Source of the DNA: Cladorhizidae sp. MBARI D1340-BT2
Taxonomy: Eukaryota > Porifera > Demospongiae > Poecilosclerida > Cladorhizidae
DNA length: 64,000 bases
Reading direction: 5' to 3'
Assembly (NCBI GenBank): GCA_028752905.1
Contig: JAQNBH010000017.1
Span: forward strand, 37,369,929-37,433,928
This document shows, piece after piece, positions 34,412 to 46,700 of this stretch. The notes under the pieces were generated by a model. The model worked only from the letters and a program-made list of their open reading frames with translations, made no database searches and was not told where the DNA came from. A program made the position numbers and the translations under genes. How positions within the stretch are numbered: the first letter of the stretch is position 1; every line of letters starts with the position of its first letter.

Positions 34412-35001
34412 CACGGACTGTGTGTGTGTAATATGATGTGCATGTGTGGCTGGTGTGTGGCCTGCTCGTTGTTCCCCCCCTATGTGAGGATATCTAGTCC
34501 ACCCAGCTCCTCTTGAGGTTGTGAGCTCGTCATTCTCGCAAGAAAAAGATCACAGCCATATAGAGTTACATGTATGCAACCCCCACCCTGGTTAGTCCAG
34601 CCACCCTGGTTGTCCAGCCACCCTGGTTAGTCCAGCCACCCTGGTTAGTCCAGCCACCCTGGTTAGTCCAGCCACCCTGGTTAGTCCAGCCACCCTGGTT
34701 AGTCCAGCCACCCTGGTTAGTCCAGCCACACTGTTTAGTCCAGCCACCCTGGTTAGTCCAGCCACCCTGGTTAGTACGGCCACCCTGGTTCCAGCCACCC
34801 TGGTTAGTCTACCCACCCTGGTTAATCCAGATCATGGTAAGTGGATCCACCCTGGTCCCTAGTTCGTCCAGCCATCCTGGTTAGTCCAGCCACCTGGTTA
34901 GACACTGGGTCAGTTGATAGACCATTTCCCTTGGTACGTGTACCACCTTTATTTTATCACTTCAAATCCTCCACCTCTTGACCATGCATGAATGTGCACA
35001 C
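34412..35001 (-). repeat. Repeat X copy B, proximal segment with minisatellite
   Basis: Reverse complement of about 3150-2242. Includes an 18-bp minisatellite (34575-34905, about 17 units of CCACCCTGGTTAGTCCAG) and the X terminal sequence GACCATGCATGAATGTGCAC. Confidence 0.75.
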
Positions 35002-35099
35002 GCTTGTGGTGGCACCGCCTACATGGACGGCTACTACCCAAGGGAAGCCGAGATTAAATATTCTACTCAACCATATTGAGGAACATTCCAAGCCAATCT

Positions 35100-35345
35100 C
35101 ATACAGTCATCAGCTTATACATGCATATACAGGATTGTACATGAACTCAGAGTCACAAGACTCAATGTATCACAGCATGTAGCTTAGAATTATGTAAATA
35201 GCCTTATAAGGAAGTAGCTGGGCTGGGCAGGCAGTATTTTTCTAAAAGGAGCCCGCTCAAAGCTAGGTAATCTTTAATGTATTGTGACTGAGAGAGTCTC
35301 ACTGTGGAGAATAGTGGATAAGTTGTACATCTCACCACATCTGGT
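35100..35345 (+). repeat. Gypsy F 5' LTR remnant
   Basis: Shares TCACAAGACTCAATG, AAGGAAGTAGCT and AAGTTGTACATCTCA blocks with sequence at 36880-36960 and 40098-40240. A TGGTGTCAGCG primer-binding-type sequence follows at about 35340. Confidence 0.6.
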
Positions 35346-36600
35346 GTCAGCGTGCTACAAACCTCACTGAACTGACCAAACCCTACAGAAGAAGGAAGAC
35401 AGACTGCCTATAGGACAGCAGCTCTACTTCCAGCTAAAGAAGCAGCTACACTATGCTGGCTGAGAAATCAGACTCCAGGCCAGCCGACCCCGACCCCCTA
35501 GGAATCTACCTTGCAGTCTGGGAGAACTGAACGTTACCAGATGGATCTCCGAACTAAGTCAAAGGTGCAAGACTCTGCCTACTCCTGCAGAACATAGAGG
35601 GAGGAAACACTGAACCACCTTCTGAACCTGAGCATGCACAATGGTCTGATGAAGAGCCCACACCATGTCTAAAGCATCAGCCACCAATGTGCTGAGTGGT
35701 CAGCTCTAGGGGAATAAACAACCCGATTACAATGATGCTCCAGATGCAGCAACAAGCAGCCGATGACAGGAGAAAAGAAGCTCACAATGGAGGGCCGACT
35801 CTGACAGATGGCCACACTCCTGGCTCATAGGGAAGCTCAGGCCAAAGAAGAAAAGCGACTAGCTGATGAACAGCAGTAGCAGCCGAACAGAAGCTGAAGA
35901 GACAAAAAGCAAGCCGTTGAGGACCAAAAGGCTTTATTGAGGGTACAAGCAGACATACTAGAGAACGAGCAACAGGCCAGATGGGAGGCAGAGTATAGAA
36001 GAGAAGAACAGGAGGCTGCTAGATGAGCTAAGGACAGAGCAATGGGCAAGAACCTACCTCACCTAGCAAATTTCTCATGATCAGATGACATCGATGTGTT
36101 TTTACCACACTTTGAGCAGCAGATGTCAGCCAACAATGTCTCTCCCTGCTACTAGGTTAACCATGTCCTCCGAACTCTAGATTCCAGAAGATGCAGAGTG
36201 GTATTGCAGCTCTCTTCTTCATAGGCCAATGACTACCCAAAGTCAAGGAGGTATTGCTGAAATTATTCGAACAAACTTTCAGGGTAGGCCTATGCTGGCA
36301 GAACCTCATAATCAGGCCAGAGGAATTATACAGCTACCAAAGGGCTATTCTTCCTGGATGGATGGAGCAGGTGCCATCTCCAGAGAAGTGCTCCGTGATT
36401 TAATTGCTACAGAACACTTACTCAACTTGCTTCTCCCACACATACAGACGATCAGAAGCCCAAGGCACCCCTTGCAATGATGGACCTTGCTGATGTCCAT
36501 ACCCGGAATATGAAGCCACAGTAGGACTACAAGGGCAGAAGTGACACTGACAGCCATCATGGTAATAGAAAAAACAATAGGAGCTGGAACCGCCATCAAC
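35346..36600 (+). pseudogene. Gypsy F gag remnant
   Basis: Stop-ridden gag-like sequence: an acidic/basic coiled-coil-like stretch near 35830-36030 and DDIDVFLPHFEQQMSANNV near 36085. A later open piece (36229-36480) contains MDGAGAISREVLRDLIATEH, resembling a SCAN/capsid-type segment. No protease or RT follows. Confidence 0.5.
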
Positions 36601-36659
36601 AGCAGCCACACAGTTTAGTGCAGAACTCCCAGTCCCAGTCTCAACCACACTCCTCCTGA

Positions 36660-36800
36660 ACAACTGTTTAGTGCAGCCACCCTGGTTAGTACAGTCACCC
36701 TGATTAGTACAGGCCACCAGCCACCGTGGTTACTCCAGCCACCGTGGTTACTCCAGCCACCCCACCCTGGTTAGTGATCCATTGATTCCTGGTCCCTGGT
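36660..36800 (-). repeat. Short minisatellite block related to repeat X
   Basis: About seven imperfect units of CAGCCACCCTGGTTAGT, in the orientation of copies B and C. Confidence 0.7.
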
Positions 36801-36960
36801 TAGTGCAGAAGGAGCTATAAAGTCAAGTGTTTTTTTGGCCTACTAGTAATGTCCCTATTTTTCAGTCAATCATAGTTTACAGACATCAGATTACATGTAT
36901 TATACAGAATTGTACATGACCTCACAAGACTCAATGCATCACAGCATGTAGTGCAATAAG
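36801..36960 (+). repeat. Gypsy F 3' LTR, first half
   Basis: 36880-36960 matches the first part of the LTR at 35100-35200 (GTACATGACCTCACAAGACTC and CATCACAGCATGTAG) and stops exactly where the hAT-2 terminal repeat begins. The second half resumes at 40098. Confidence 0.6.
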
Positions 36961-37343
36961 CAGGGAGCAAGTGGGCAGGCTGGTCAGGCCTTGGCCTGAC
37001 CAATATTTATGTCATTGTGGGCGTATCAATGATACAATTTTGCAGTTTTGTACTAAATATGTTGTTTGGATTTGCAATGCAGTGTTGTTGATGGCAACTG
37101 CCAAGGAGGTTATTCTTTGCCACTTTGTAGTGTTAATTAAATAGGTCACAGTCAGTGTGTTTGACATTGCAGCTGTTGTCAAACCACAGGGTGTTTTTCA
37201 CATTGCACTGACAGCAAGAGAGTGTACATGATCACCAGATGATCATAATATGATGATACAATACATGCTGTTCAGTGGTGCAGTGAGTTGCTGTTGAGCT
37301 ATGGCAAGCTGTAGTTTTAGTTTTCATCCTCCCGAAATTTCTG

Positions 37344-39930
37344 ATGCTCCACATCAACCTGGTCAAAGCTTTAGGTTCCCAAAGTGCTTCTTTGGGGGGA
37401 AAAACTGCTGCATCACGATCATTTCAAGTATCATGGGTTCAACGGTGGCCTTTTCTACATTATGATGCAGCTAAAGATTTAGCCTACTGTCATACTTGTG
37501 TAATGAGTTATTTCAGAAAGAAGATGAGAACTTCCAAAGCAGATCCAGCATTTGTAAGTTTTCATTGTTATTGTTGTGCACCTTATGACCAGGCCTATAT
37601 AAACAGTTTGTTAAAGATATTTCAGGACTGCAAGGGTTATTCTAGCTGGAAGGATGCTGTTCTGTCATTTAAGAAACATGAAACTAGTGGTTGCCATCTC
37701 GAATCAGTAGAAATGATACTTAGTTTGCCTACCTCTACTAAGCACATTGGTGTACAACTTTCTCAACCATTTGCACGGAGATGGAGGATAAAGATGTTAC
37801 TGAAGATTTTATCTTGCATCAGGGTATTAGCTAGGCAAGGGCTAGCATTTCGAGGTGATGGTGAATCTGAAATTTTGTTCAGTTTCTCAAGTGTGCCGGT
37901 GATGCATTAACCATGAACAGGTTGCAGAAGATCAATAAATATACATCACATGAAATTCAAAATGAAACTTTAAAGAACCTTGCTCTACAGGTTCTTCGAG
38001 ATATTGTTGGTGATCTCCAAAAATCACCCTTTTTAACCATAATGATTGATGAAACTGCCGATGTCACTAATCGTGAAGTCACCATTGTTATTCCAAGAGT
38101 GATGAAGATTTTGCAAGTGTAGGGGATCATTGGCTTTATGAGGTTGATTCTATTGGTGCTGTGTCTTACAAGAGTAATCTAGGACTGCTTGTTGCCAATC
38201 TCAGTAAACTTCATGGTCAATGAGATGATGGATGCAGCACAATGAGTGGGACAAAAACAGGAGTTGCTAAGAGGATATCAGAATAGGAAACGTGCTGCTA
38301 TTGGCATTCCTTAAATCTTGCTGCTAGTGACACTATCAAAAATTTGAAAGTTATGGAATTTGATTTTTTTGTTCTTTTTACAAAGATGATTTCCATTCTG
38401 AGGTTCTTCGAGTGCAGTTGCTTATCTTTGGACTTGAATTTCAGTGAATTCAGAAGGAAAAGTATGGTGAAAAGAATCACAATACGACTACAATTTCTGA
38501 TATCAAGTCATTCTTTTCTGACTTGACTGCTGGTAAGAAATTTTTGCTTTCTCAATTTTGTTGAGTTATCAAACTTATTTTGATCATGCCAGCCACCAAT
38601 TCTACATCAGAAAGATCATTCAGTGCTGGGAATGACAACCCAGTGCCATTCCCAGACATAACGACTCCACCGCTAAGTAATGGAACCACAACCACAACCA
38701 ATAATGGAACATAATGAGGAACCCATTACAGAACAAATGGATGTAGAAGGTTCTTCGGTCCACTGAGTGGGCAGCTGGATCACATGACCTGAAAGGGATA
38801 TAAAAGGACTAATCAGCTGACAGTCAGGGAGATCTGAACTGGACTACATTTATTGTATGTAGGTGTAATTCTCTGTATCCTTGACAAAATGATTTATATT
38901 TAGTATATAATCAAACTACCAGTGAGGGTATGGTGTCAAAGGGGTAGAACCGAGACAAGGTCTGGAAGGAATCAGGCCGAAGTTTGGTATACCGATCTAG
39001 GTCTAAGTAGGGTGGTAGTGAGGCTAGCATCATGAGATACCTAGGCATCGCGGGAGGAGTTATTACCCATTGTAGTTGAGGCAGGAAGGTCTTAGATAGA
39101 TCAGAATGGGTAATTTCCCCGGTGGTGGCAGTGGTGGGATCTTCTAGAGAGAGGATATCCCGGACCAGCCAGTAGCTAGAGCAGAGGAGTTGTATAGCTC
39201 GGAAGGATAGAGTCTGGGCACGGCCCTTAGACTTGCAAACCCAACCTTCATTAGCCAGGAGAAGAGCTAGGAAGAGGTTTTGTGGATTAGGCTTAATTGA
39301 AAGAAGAATGAAGAAAAAATTGGTTGCTCAGGAATATTCTTTTCCCCTCCCAACCTCAAGTCTGAGGAGAGAGACCAAAGGTCTACGATGGAGCCCCGAG
39401 GCAGACACGGCAATACTCCAGAGACTGCTACCCTCATCGACCCCATGGATCGCTTCCTCAGCCAATGGATCCTCATCGATCAGAGGAGGGCTGAACAAGA
39501 GGAGCAGAAGAGAGAAGAAAGGGAGGAACGGCTGGAACGCCAGTAGGCCAGGAAGCACTCGACAAACGGAGATGAGAGGAAGCTAGGAGAGAGCAGGACG
39601 CAAGGCAGGAGAGGCAAGAAGAAGCCCAAGCTGAGCAACAGGAGAGGCTTCTCAGAATGATGGCCGAGATGCGTCCATTGCCTTCTGTGGCTGCCCCACT
39701 GGTGATGCAGGAAGGTCTTAGATAGATCGAAGTGGGTAATTTCCCCCGACAAGTGCCCTTCGCAGGGTAAATAGTTATTTACGAAACACCATGAGTCAGC
39801 TGAGGTTAACTAATCTCATGCTATTACATGTCCATTAAGGAGTTAACGGATAAATTGAACTGAAAGATGCTGAAAATGAATTCATAGGAGATTCAGAACA
39901 TAAGCTCAAGATTTTTGGAAAACTAAAGTA
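37344..39930 (+). pseudogene. hAT-2 transposase, split by gypsy G
   Basis: N-terminal TTF-type zinc-finger-like region in 37344-37910 (SWVQRWPFLHYDAAKDLAYC, CHTCVMSYF, then YSSWKDAVLSFKKHE), then the DUF4371-like core (VLARQGLAFRGDGE; MIDETADVTN at 38040). Stops and frameshifts follow from 38120. The C-terminal dimerisation region reads MPATNSTSERSFSA (38587-38626) and resumes after the inserted gypsy as LRRVNSYLRNTMSQLRLTNL (39757-39830). The matching ends show the insertion interrupted a once continuous hAT gene. Confidence 0.8.
38627..39751 (+). mobile_element. Gypsy G: small LTR element deletion derivative
   Basis: 1.125 kb insertion with a perfect 5-bp target-site duplication AGTGC (38622-38626 and 39752-39756), starting TGGGAATGAC and ending CCGACA. 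A 5' LTR of about 495 bp is followed by GGTGGTGGCAGTGGTGGGA (primer-binding site) and a short gag start (Met at about 39389: DRFLSQWILIDQRRAEQEEQ, Glu/Arg-rich). Only the last 45 bp of the 3' LTR remain (39707-39751), so an internal deletion removed the rest. Confidence 0.8.
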
Positions 39931-40097
39931 ACTTAAAACTCTGTATTAATTAAGTAGATGAATAGTCCCATTCTGTGTTTTCATCTAGTTTGTTGTGTGC
40001 CACTGGTGTGTAACTGGTAATTATATCTTCCATTCTTAATACGCATGAACACCACACCATACATGTCCTGACCAATCAAATTTTGCTTGCTCCAGGC

Positions 40098-40242
40098 CTA
40101 TTAAGGAAGTAGCTAGGCTGTGCAGGAAGTCTTTTTATAAAAGGAGCCTGCCCAAAGAGAGGATTATTAATAATATTGTAACTAAGAGTGTCTCACTGAA
40201 GGGAGTGTGGCACCAGCGAATAAGTTGTACATCTCAATCACA
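40098..40242 (+). repeat. Gypsy F 3' LTR, second half
   Basis: Matches 35193-35345 (AAGGAAGTAGCT, AAAAGGAGCC, TAAGTTGTACATCTCA) and directly abuts the minisatellite at 40243. Confidence 0.6.
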
Positions 40243-41610
40243 CCATCCTGATTAGTACAGCCACCCTGGTTAGTGCATCCACCCCGGTTAGTCCTGCCAC
40301 CCTGATTAATACAGCTACCCTGGTCCCTGGTTAGTGCAGCCATCCTGTTTAGTGCAGCCACTCTGGTTAGTACAGCCACCCTGGTTAGTGCATCTATCCT
40401 GGTGCCTGGTTAGTGCAGCCATCCTGGTTAGTGCATCTATCCTGGTGCCTGGTTAGTGCAGCCACCCTGGTTAGTGCATCTATCCTGGTGCCTGGTTAGT
40501 GCAGCCACCCTGGTTAGTGCATCTATCCTGGTGCCTCGTTAGTGCAGCCACCCTGGTTAGTGCATCTATCCTGGTGCCTGGTTAGTGCAGCCACCCTGGT
40601 TAGTGCATCTATCCTGGTGCCTGGTTAGTGCAGCCACCCTGGTTAGTGCATCTATCCTGGTGCCTGGTTAGTGCAGCCACCCTGGTTAGTACATCTATCG
40701 TGGTCGCTGGTTAGTCCAGCCACCCTGGTTAGTGCATCTATCCTGGTGCCTGGTTAGTGCAGTCACCCTGGTTGTACAGCCACCCTGATTAGTACAGGCC
40801 ACCGTGGTTAGTCCAGCCACCCTAGTTATTCCACCCTGGTTAGTGATCCATTGATTCCTAGTCCCTGGTTAGTGCAGCCATCTTGTTTAGTGCAACCACC
40901 CTAGTTAGTACAGCCACCCTGGTTAGCGCATCTATCCTGGTCCCTGGTTAGTGCAGCCACCCTGGTTAGCGCATCTATCCTGGTGCCTGGTTAGTGCAGC
41001 CACCCTGGTTAGTGCATCTATCCTAGTGCCTGGTTATTGCAGCCACCCTGGTTAGTACATCTATCGTGGTCGCTGGTTAGTCCAGCCACCCTGGTTAGTG
41101 CATCTATCCTGGTGCCTGGTTAGTGCAGCCACCCTGGTTAGTACAGGCCACCGTGGTTAGTCCAGCAACCCTAGTTATTCCACCCTGGTTAGTGATCCAT
41201 GTCCCTGGTTAGTGCAGCCATCTTGTTTGGTGCAACCACCCTGGTTAGTACAGCCACCCTGGTTAGCGCATCTATCCTGGTCCCTGGTTAGTGCAGCCAC
41301 CCTGGTTAGCGCATCTCTGGTTAGTGCAGCCACCCTGGTTAGTGCAGCCACCTGGTTAGCACATCTATCGTGGTCCCTGGCTAGTGCAGCCACCTTGGTT
41401 AGTGCAGCCACCCAGGTTAGTGCAGTTACTCTGATTAATGCCCACTCTGGTTAGTCCAGCCACCCTGATTAGTGCAGCAATCCCAGTTGTGGTTAGGCAC
41501 TTGGTCAGTTAATGGAAGCACCATTTCCCTGGTGCACGTATCTTTATTCCGTCCCTTCAAAGCCTCCACCTCTTGACCACATACATGCATGAATGTGCAC
41601 GTCCTAGTCA
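40243..41610 (-). repeat. Repeat X copy C: large minisatellite with higher-order repeat
   Basis: About 1.24 kb of CCACCCTGGTTAGTGCAG-type units. From about 40385 to 40760 they form a 43-bp higher-order unit (a CATCTATCCTGGTGCCTG spacer plus standard units), near-identical in about eight copies. A block of about 340 bp from 40842 recurs from 41184. The X flank follows (41490-41610: CTTGGTCAGTTAATGG, CCACCTCTTGACCAC). Confidence 0.9.
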
Positions 41611-41618
41611 CTGTTTAG

Positions 41619-41870
<252 letters not shown>

Positions 41871-42191
41871 TTTTTTTTATTTATTTTTTATTATCATGTA
41901 TGGCTCACCTGCTGTTTCTGGAAGCTCTTCTGCTGAGAAAGGCTGCACAGGCACCTATGCTTACCTGGACCGCTGAGTCCCTTTAGAAAGAAGGCTCTCC
42001 TGGACAGAGTTCTTTGCTTGTAGACTAGGCACAGCATATCACCTCATAGTCACTGCCTCATGAGCAGTGTATTCCAAAAGAGAATTTAAATAGTCATTTC
42101 TTACAAGCTATTATATAAGAGCCCCAAAATATTGTCCAGGTTAACTTGTGATATCACCATTGAAGGGTTGAAAGGTCAGCTTTGATTAAAT

Positions 42192-42440
42192 TTATTCTGT
42201 GCCCTCATGCCATGTGGGCAGGATCAGTAGTTGGTGCTGGTGATGTATGTACAGCAGCTGATGATGGAGCCACACAATGCTTGTTAACCAAGCAAACATA
42301 GATGCCTTCCTTGAATGTACAGCCTGCTCAATCTCATCTGCAAGTTTATATTCCTCTGTAAGATCTAGCATCATACCGTCCAGTTGATTGAGAATGTCAA
42401 GTTTCTTACGACAGTTCAGTGACAGTCTAAATGTGTCCAC
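42192..42440 (-). pseudogene. Possible BEL/Pao-type gag N-terminal fragment
   Basis: 82-codon minus-strand frame with KKLDILNQLDGMMLDLTEEY and EIEQAVHSRKASMFAWL. The short amphipathic helix pair resembles the N-terminal helical region of BEL/Pao gag-like proteins (DUF1759 neighbourhood). No other domain is present; weak evidence. Confidence 0.3.
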
Positions 42441-43609
42441 TCCATGAAGTCCAGTCTAAGCCAGCAATTGCCCAACTCTACTCAGCATTCGGGAATTTGA
42501 AGCCTTGTGTCCAGCATAGATGCATTTTTTTCCCTCGTTGGCTCGTCAGCCATGACTCATGTGATAATTACTGCAAGTGGTTAGTTGGTTATCTTCGAGG
42601 ATCAAATATATCAAAACATCACTTGATCAAACATATTATAAATAATGATGCACTAATAGAATTGTCTATATACAACATACCAAAACCTACCAAAACTGAC
42701 ACTTGAGTTTCCCACAAATATCTGGAGCATGTTGTCATGTACAATGGCGAACAGCGAGGAAACTTGATCCCACCATTTGCACATGCACATTTATATGATT
42801 ATAATCAGTAGATTTCTTTCCTTTTTTATTTTTATTTTTTTTTGTTATGTTTAGTAGTCCCATGCATACTGAACCTGTAACTTTGATATTTAAAAAATTA
42901 AAAATGGAACTTGTATAATTTGTCCATAAGCAGCTATATAGCTCTTGATTATATGCTTTAATTAATTCCTGATAAAGACTAGAGCATCTAGTGGAAATGT
43001 CGGCTGTGTACAATTTCAAGTTGATTGAGGTTATTATAATTAGTTATCCATCCTAGATCTACAACTTGGGTGATCACAAATGTCTGAACTCAAGATAATA
43101 CTTACTCTAGGTTTGCTCCAAAAAAGGAGTTTAAGGGCACCCAGCTTAGGCTAGCTACTCAACTGCTTGCATATATATATTATATATATATATATATATA
43201 TTGTGGTTTTCCTTAAGGTCTGTGATAAAGCTCTAGCTATGACCTTCAACTCTAGCTGTATATAGATACTGCACCAGTCAGGTCTTGCTCCTAAGAAGGA
43301 AGTTCATATATGTAAATTTAACCAGGTTAGCAAAAGTTTCTAAGAGCCCACAGCTAAGGCTAGGTACAATGATATTGTGGTGTTCAATAGAGCGCTGAAT
43401 GTTGTGACAAAGATATAGCACATCTGTATCAATAGCAATTGCAATGGTCTAGGCTAACTAGTACTTTTCTAAGATGCCGTAACCCTCATTTCATACCGGC
43501 AGGTCCGCTGACTTGGGGGGAGCATGGGGGGGGGGGGGGGAAAGGGGAGCGCTATCATTATATAGCTATATAATAACATTGCACGGAGTTTTATCCATAG
43601 TTGATAAAT
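42441..43609. other. Upstream region of the RTK-like gene
   Basis: No gene seen. Contains an AT dinucleotide run (43172-43202), a G-rich tract (about 43516-43556) and TATATAA (43568-43574) about 40 bases before the ATG of the RTK-like gene. Confidence 0.4.
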
Positions 43610-43724
43610 ATGGAACTTCTACTATTTCAGCTCTCGTTCCTGCTCTCCCTGTCGGTGAGTCGCCAAATTTACAGAGATGCTCTGTTTGACAGCGCATCCA
43701 TATTTCGCTCACCAGTGTTTTACC
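43610..43724 (+). other. RTK exon 1: signal peptide
   Basis: 38 codons plus one base, donor GTACGT. A shorter exon ending at GTGAGT (43655) is possible but would be out of phase with exon 2, which decides for the longer one. Confidence 0.7.
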
Positions 43725-46700
43725 GTACGTTAACATAGAACTACTTGTCTCTTAATGTAAGCTGTCGTTACCGAAGAAGCACATATATATTACAGCACAG
43801 TGTGGAACTATTTAGTAACTAACCTGCAATTATTAACTCTGTTTTAAGGATCCGCCAAGCTAGGTCCTCACCACCCTAGTTCACCCTGTTAAACTAATAT
43901 GGCTATTTTGTGTGTGTTTGGTTGTTTAATGTTTTGTATCCCTGGCTTATATCATGTGTTCAAGACTCTCCTTGCCAAGTCCCTGTATCTTGTAACTACA
44001 GTATTCTTGAGTTGAAGTGTATGCATTGATATTAATGAATGTGTTCTTCTCTCTCTTTCTCTCGCATAGCTTTAGGAGGTTGCATCTGCACAGTGATTAC
44101 TTATGGCCTAACAGATGCAGTCCTCAGGAATGAGTCCGGACACGAACTGGGTGCAGTGTTCCAGACAAATCTCGATGATACTGATCCAATAAAAGTGATA
44201 CAGAAGGAAGCACCATGCGAGAGTTCACCTACTGACCTCTGTAAGATCCTCATCATCTCAGCTAAACAAGAAAACTTGTATCACGGAGAATTCATGGTCC
44301 TTCTTGGTGATTCCGAGACCATAGTGAAATATGGTAAGCAGGTAGGATGCAGATATTAAAAATGCAATTGTTATGGCTGAAAATCTTAAAAACATGCAGG
44401 TGTGAAATGACATATATATACAGAGGCAGATAAACTTACCAATGGCCTATATACGACCTAGTTTGAGTTAACATATTTGGATAAATGATGCGACACCTCA
44501 TTAAACTGGAGTAAAATGGTCATAACCCGGAAGAAATCCCCAAAAATGGTCTTGTTTTGATAATACATTCCTTGCCTCGCCATAAAAGACTACTGCTTAT
44601 AGCGGCTTAGACCTCTCTACACCCAGGGGTCTCATGACAGGCCACCTCATCGACAAAATATATGTGTGATTCCCAAGTGTGTGTGATTAACAGTTCTGCA
44701 TCATGTGCAGGTCCATCTAATCTCTCCTACCAAGGTGAAAGTGACAACGCAAACGTAACAATCACTGATACAGATTCTGAAATCACATTGGAACTAAGAA
44801 CCACAAAAATAGGGAACTTTTTCTACGTATGTGAACGCACTGACGATGCTTGGACCCTAAGCTTAAAGTTCTCCATTCCAAGTTTATCAGTTTTTGCAGG
44901 ATGCAGTTTGGGGACAGTGGGAGGACTATTCTCTGTACCTTTTAATGTTCAAGTGGCCTATAGTGGCTTGTTCCCATTCAGAAGCCTGGATGTCCTGATC
45001 ACTTCGAGTAGTACATGTGCTCCTCCATCAGATGATACAATATCTATCATTCTCCACATAAGTGGTAGGTCTTGGGATTGTAAGTAACAATGTGTATATC
45101 AATCATGCTGTATGCATTGGCTTGACTCTCATGCATTTCTTAGCAGTAATGTGTATATGCAGTATGCATTGGCTTCACTCTCATGCATTTATTAGTAACA
45201 ATGTGTATATTAATCATGCAGTATGCATTGGCTTCTCACTCTCATGGCATTTATTTTATTATTATACCCAGGAGAACTGGAACAGCCGGAGAGCCCCTCT
45301 ATTCTCGGTAAGACATAAAGTGTACATATAGTTAGAAACAAGAGTGGTTTTTATGACATTACCTTAATCATTTTGTGGCTTAACAAAAGTGACTTCTGTA
45401 TTATGGCATGTGCATGATGCAATCTTGACCTGCTGTATTGGTCCATAGGCGTAGCATCACCCTATTAATGAGAGCTGCCTCTTATTAAGCATGTGTACCT
45501 ATTGTGTAACTCCAATTAAGTAAGCATGCCTCTTACTATGAAAACATGTAAATATCTTTAATTTAGCAAAATGTCTCTAGTAAGTAGAACTGCCTCTCTT
45601 TTTTTGGCTTTAAAAAGTATGCCTCTTATTAGATAAACATTGTCTATTGATTAAGCAAATGTATCATGTATGCTTCAAATTAAACAAGATTTCCTCTTAA
45701 AGTATGCCACTTATTTAACAAAGAATTCATCCTAAGTAGATAGCTATGTCTCATTTGGCAAGAATTCCTAATAAATAAGTACTCCCCTAATTATGTCATT
45801 ACCTCTTATTAAGTTTTCCTGACTAGTTATTGAACACCATTTTATAGATTCCCCTACCAGCACCATTGTCCCCTCAAGCACCATCAGCACCATCAACCCA
45901 GCCACTCCCTTCCCCTCACCCACTGTAGGGCCAAGTGAGACCACTGCCAATGGTAAAGTTTAGATCAGTGTGTAGCCATAATGAGGTGTATAATTATTAG
46001 CATGGTTGATCATAGAAGCTGTTAGTATCTAAGCAGAGAGGAAACATGATTTCAATTGAGAAATAATTGAGGGCCCAATAATCTTAAATTAGTATGTAGG
46101 TTAGTGGAGTGGCTGTGGAGGCAGGCTAGTGAAGGGGCTCTGGTTAGCATTAGTAAGGTTGGGCATGAAAGCTGATAACTATGCTGGACACAGCTTCCAT
46201 AGGAGCAGCTACAACAGCAGCAGTTTGTGATGCCAGACTCTTTAATAAAGATGCTGAGCCAGTGGGAAAGTGCAGCATACACATTGCATTTTAAAACACA
46301 AAAGTCTATGCTCTGCTCAGTGTCATAGTCATTAGCACAAGCCAAGTAACTGGGTCACAACACAGGAAGGGTGGCGTAGGTGTGTGCTGAGTTGATACTA
46401 TGGGGGCTGTTATATGAACATAATTATAATGATGAGGTACTTGGGTGTAGGTGCAGGGGGACTGGTATGTCCCCCAACACCCCCTGGGCAGGTGGGATGG
46501 CTTACCTCAAAATACACCTCTGCACTCTTTAGAGGTAATTAGTAGAGGGGTGGAGGTGCGAGAATAGCAGAGGCCCAGTACACCTGCCATTAGCTGGAGA
46601 GATGACTTGGAACTCACCAGGTGGTCACTCTAGCAAAGACAGCTCATTAATGTATGGTTGGGCGGAAAGCACAACCAAAGTTAATGAGAGGCAGAGCTTG

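Larger units (their letters stand above)
36961..40097 (+). mobile_element. hAT DNA transposon (hAT-2) inserted in gypsy F LTR
   Basis: Begins CAGGGAGCAAG and ends CTTGCTCCAGG, imperfect terminal inverted repeats. Flanks GCAATAAG and CTATTAAG match at 5 of 8 bases, consistent with a worn 8-bp hAT duplication. The split LTR resumes on the far side. It carries a decayed hAT transposase in two parts, because gypsy G inserted within the C-terminal coding part. Confidence 0.75.

Noticed and set aside
34570..34884. Repeated PPWLVQ frame
   Set aside because: Same minisatellite in the other orientation.
40243..41480. CRISPR-like array
   Set aside because: Repeats are contiguous without unique spacers, in a eukaryotic context; this is a minisatellite.
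42192..42440. Host coding exon
   Set aside because: The helical pattern looks more like a retroelement gag N-terminus and there are no splice signals in phase; kept only as a weak TE fragment.
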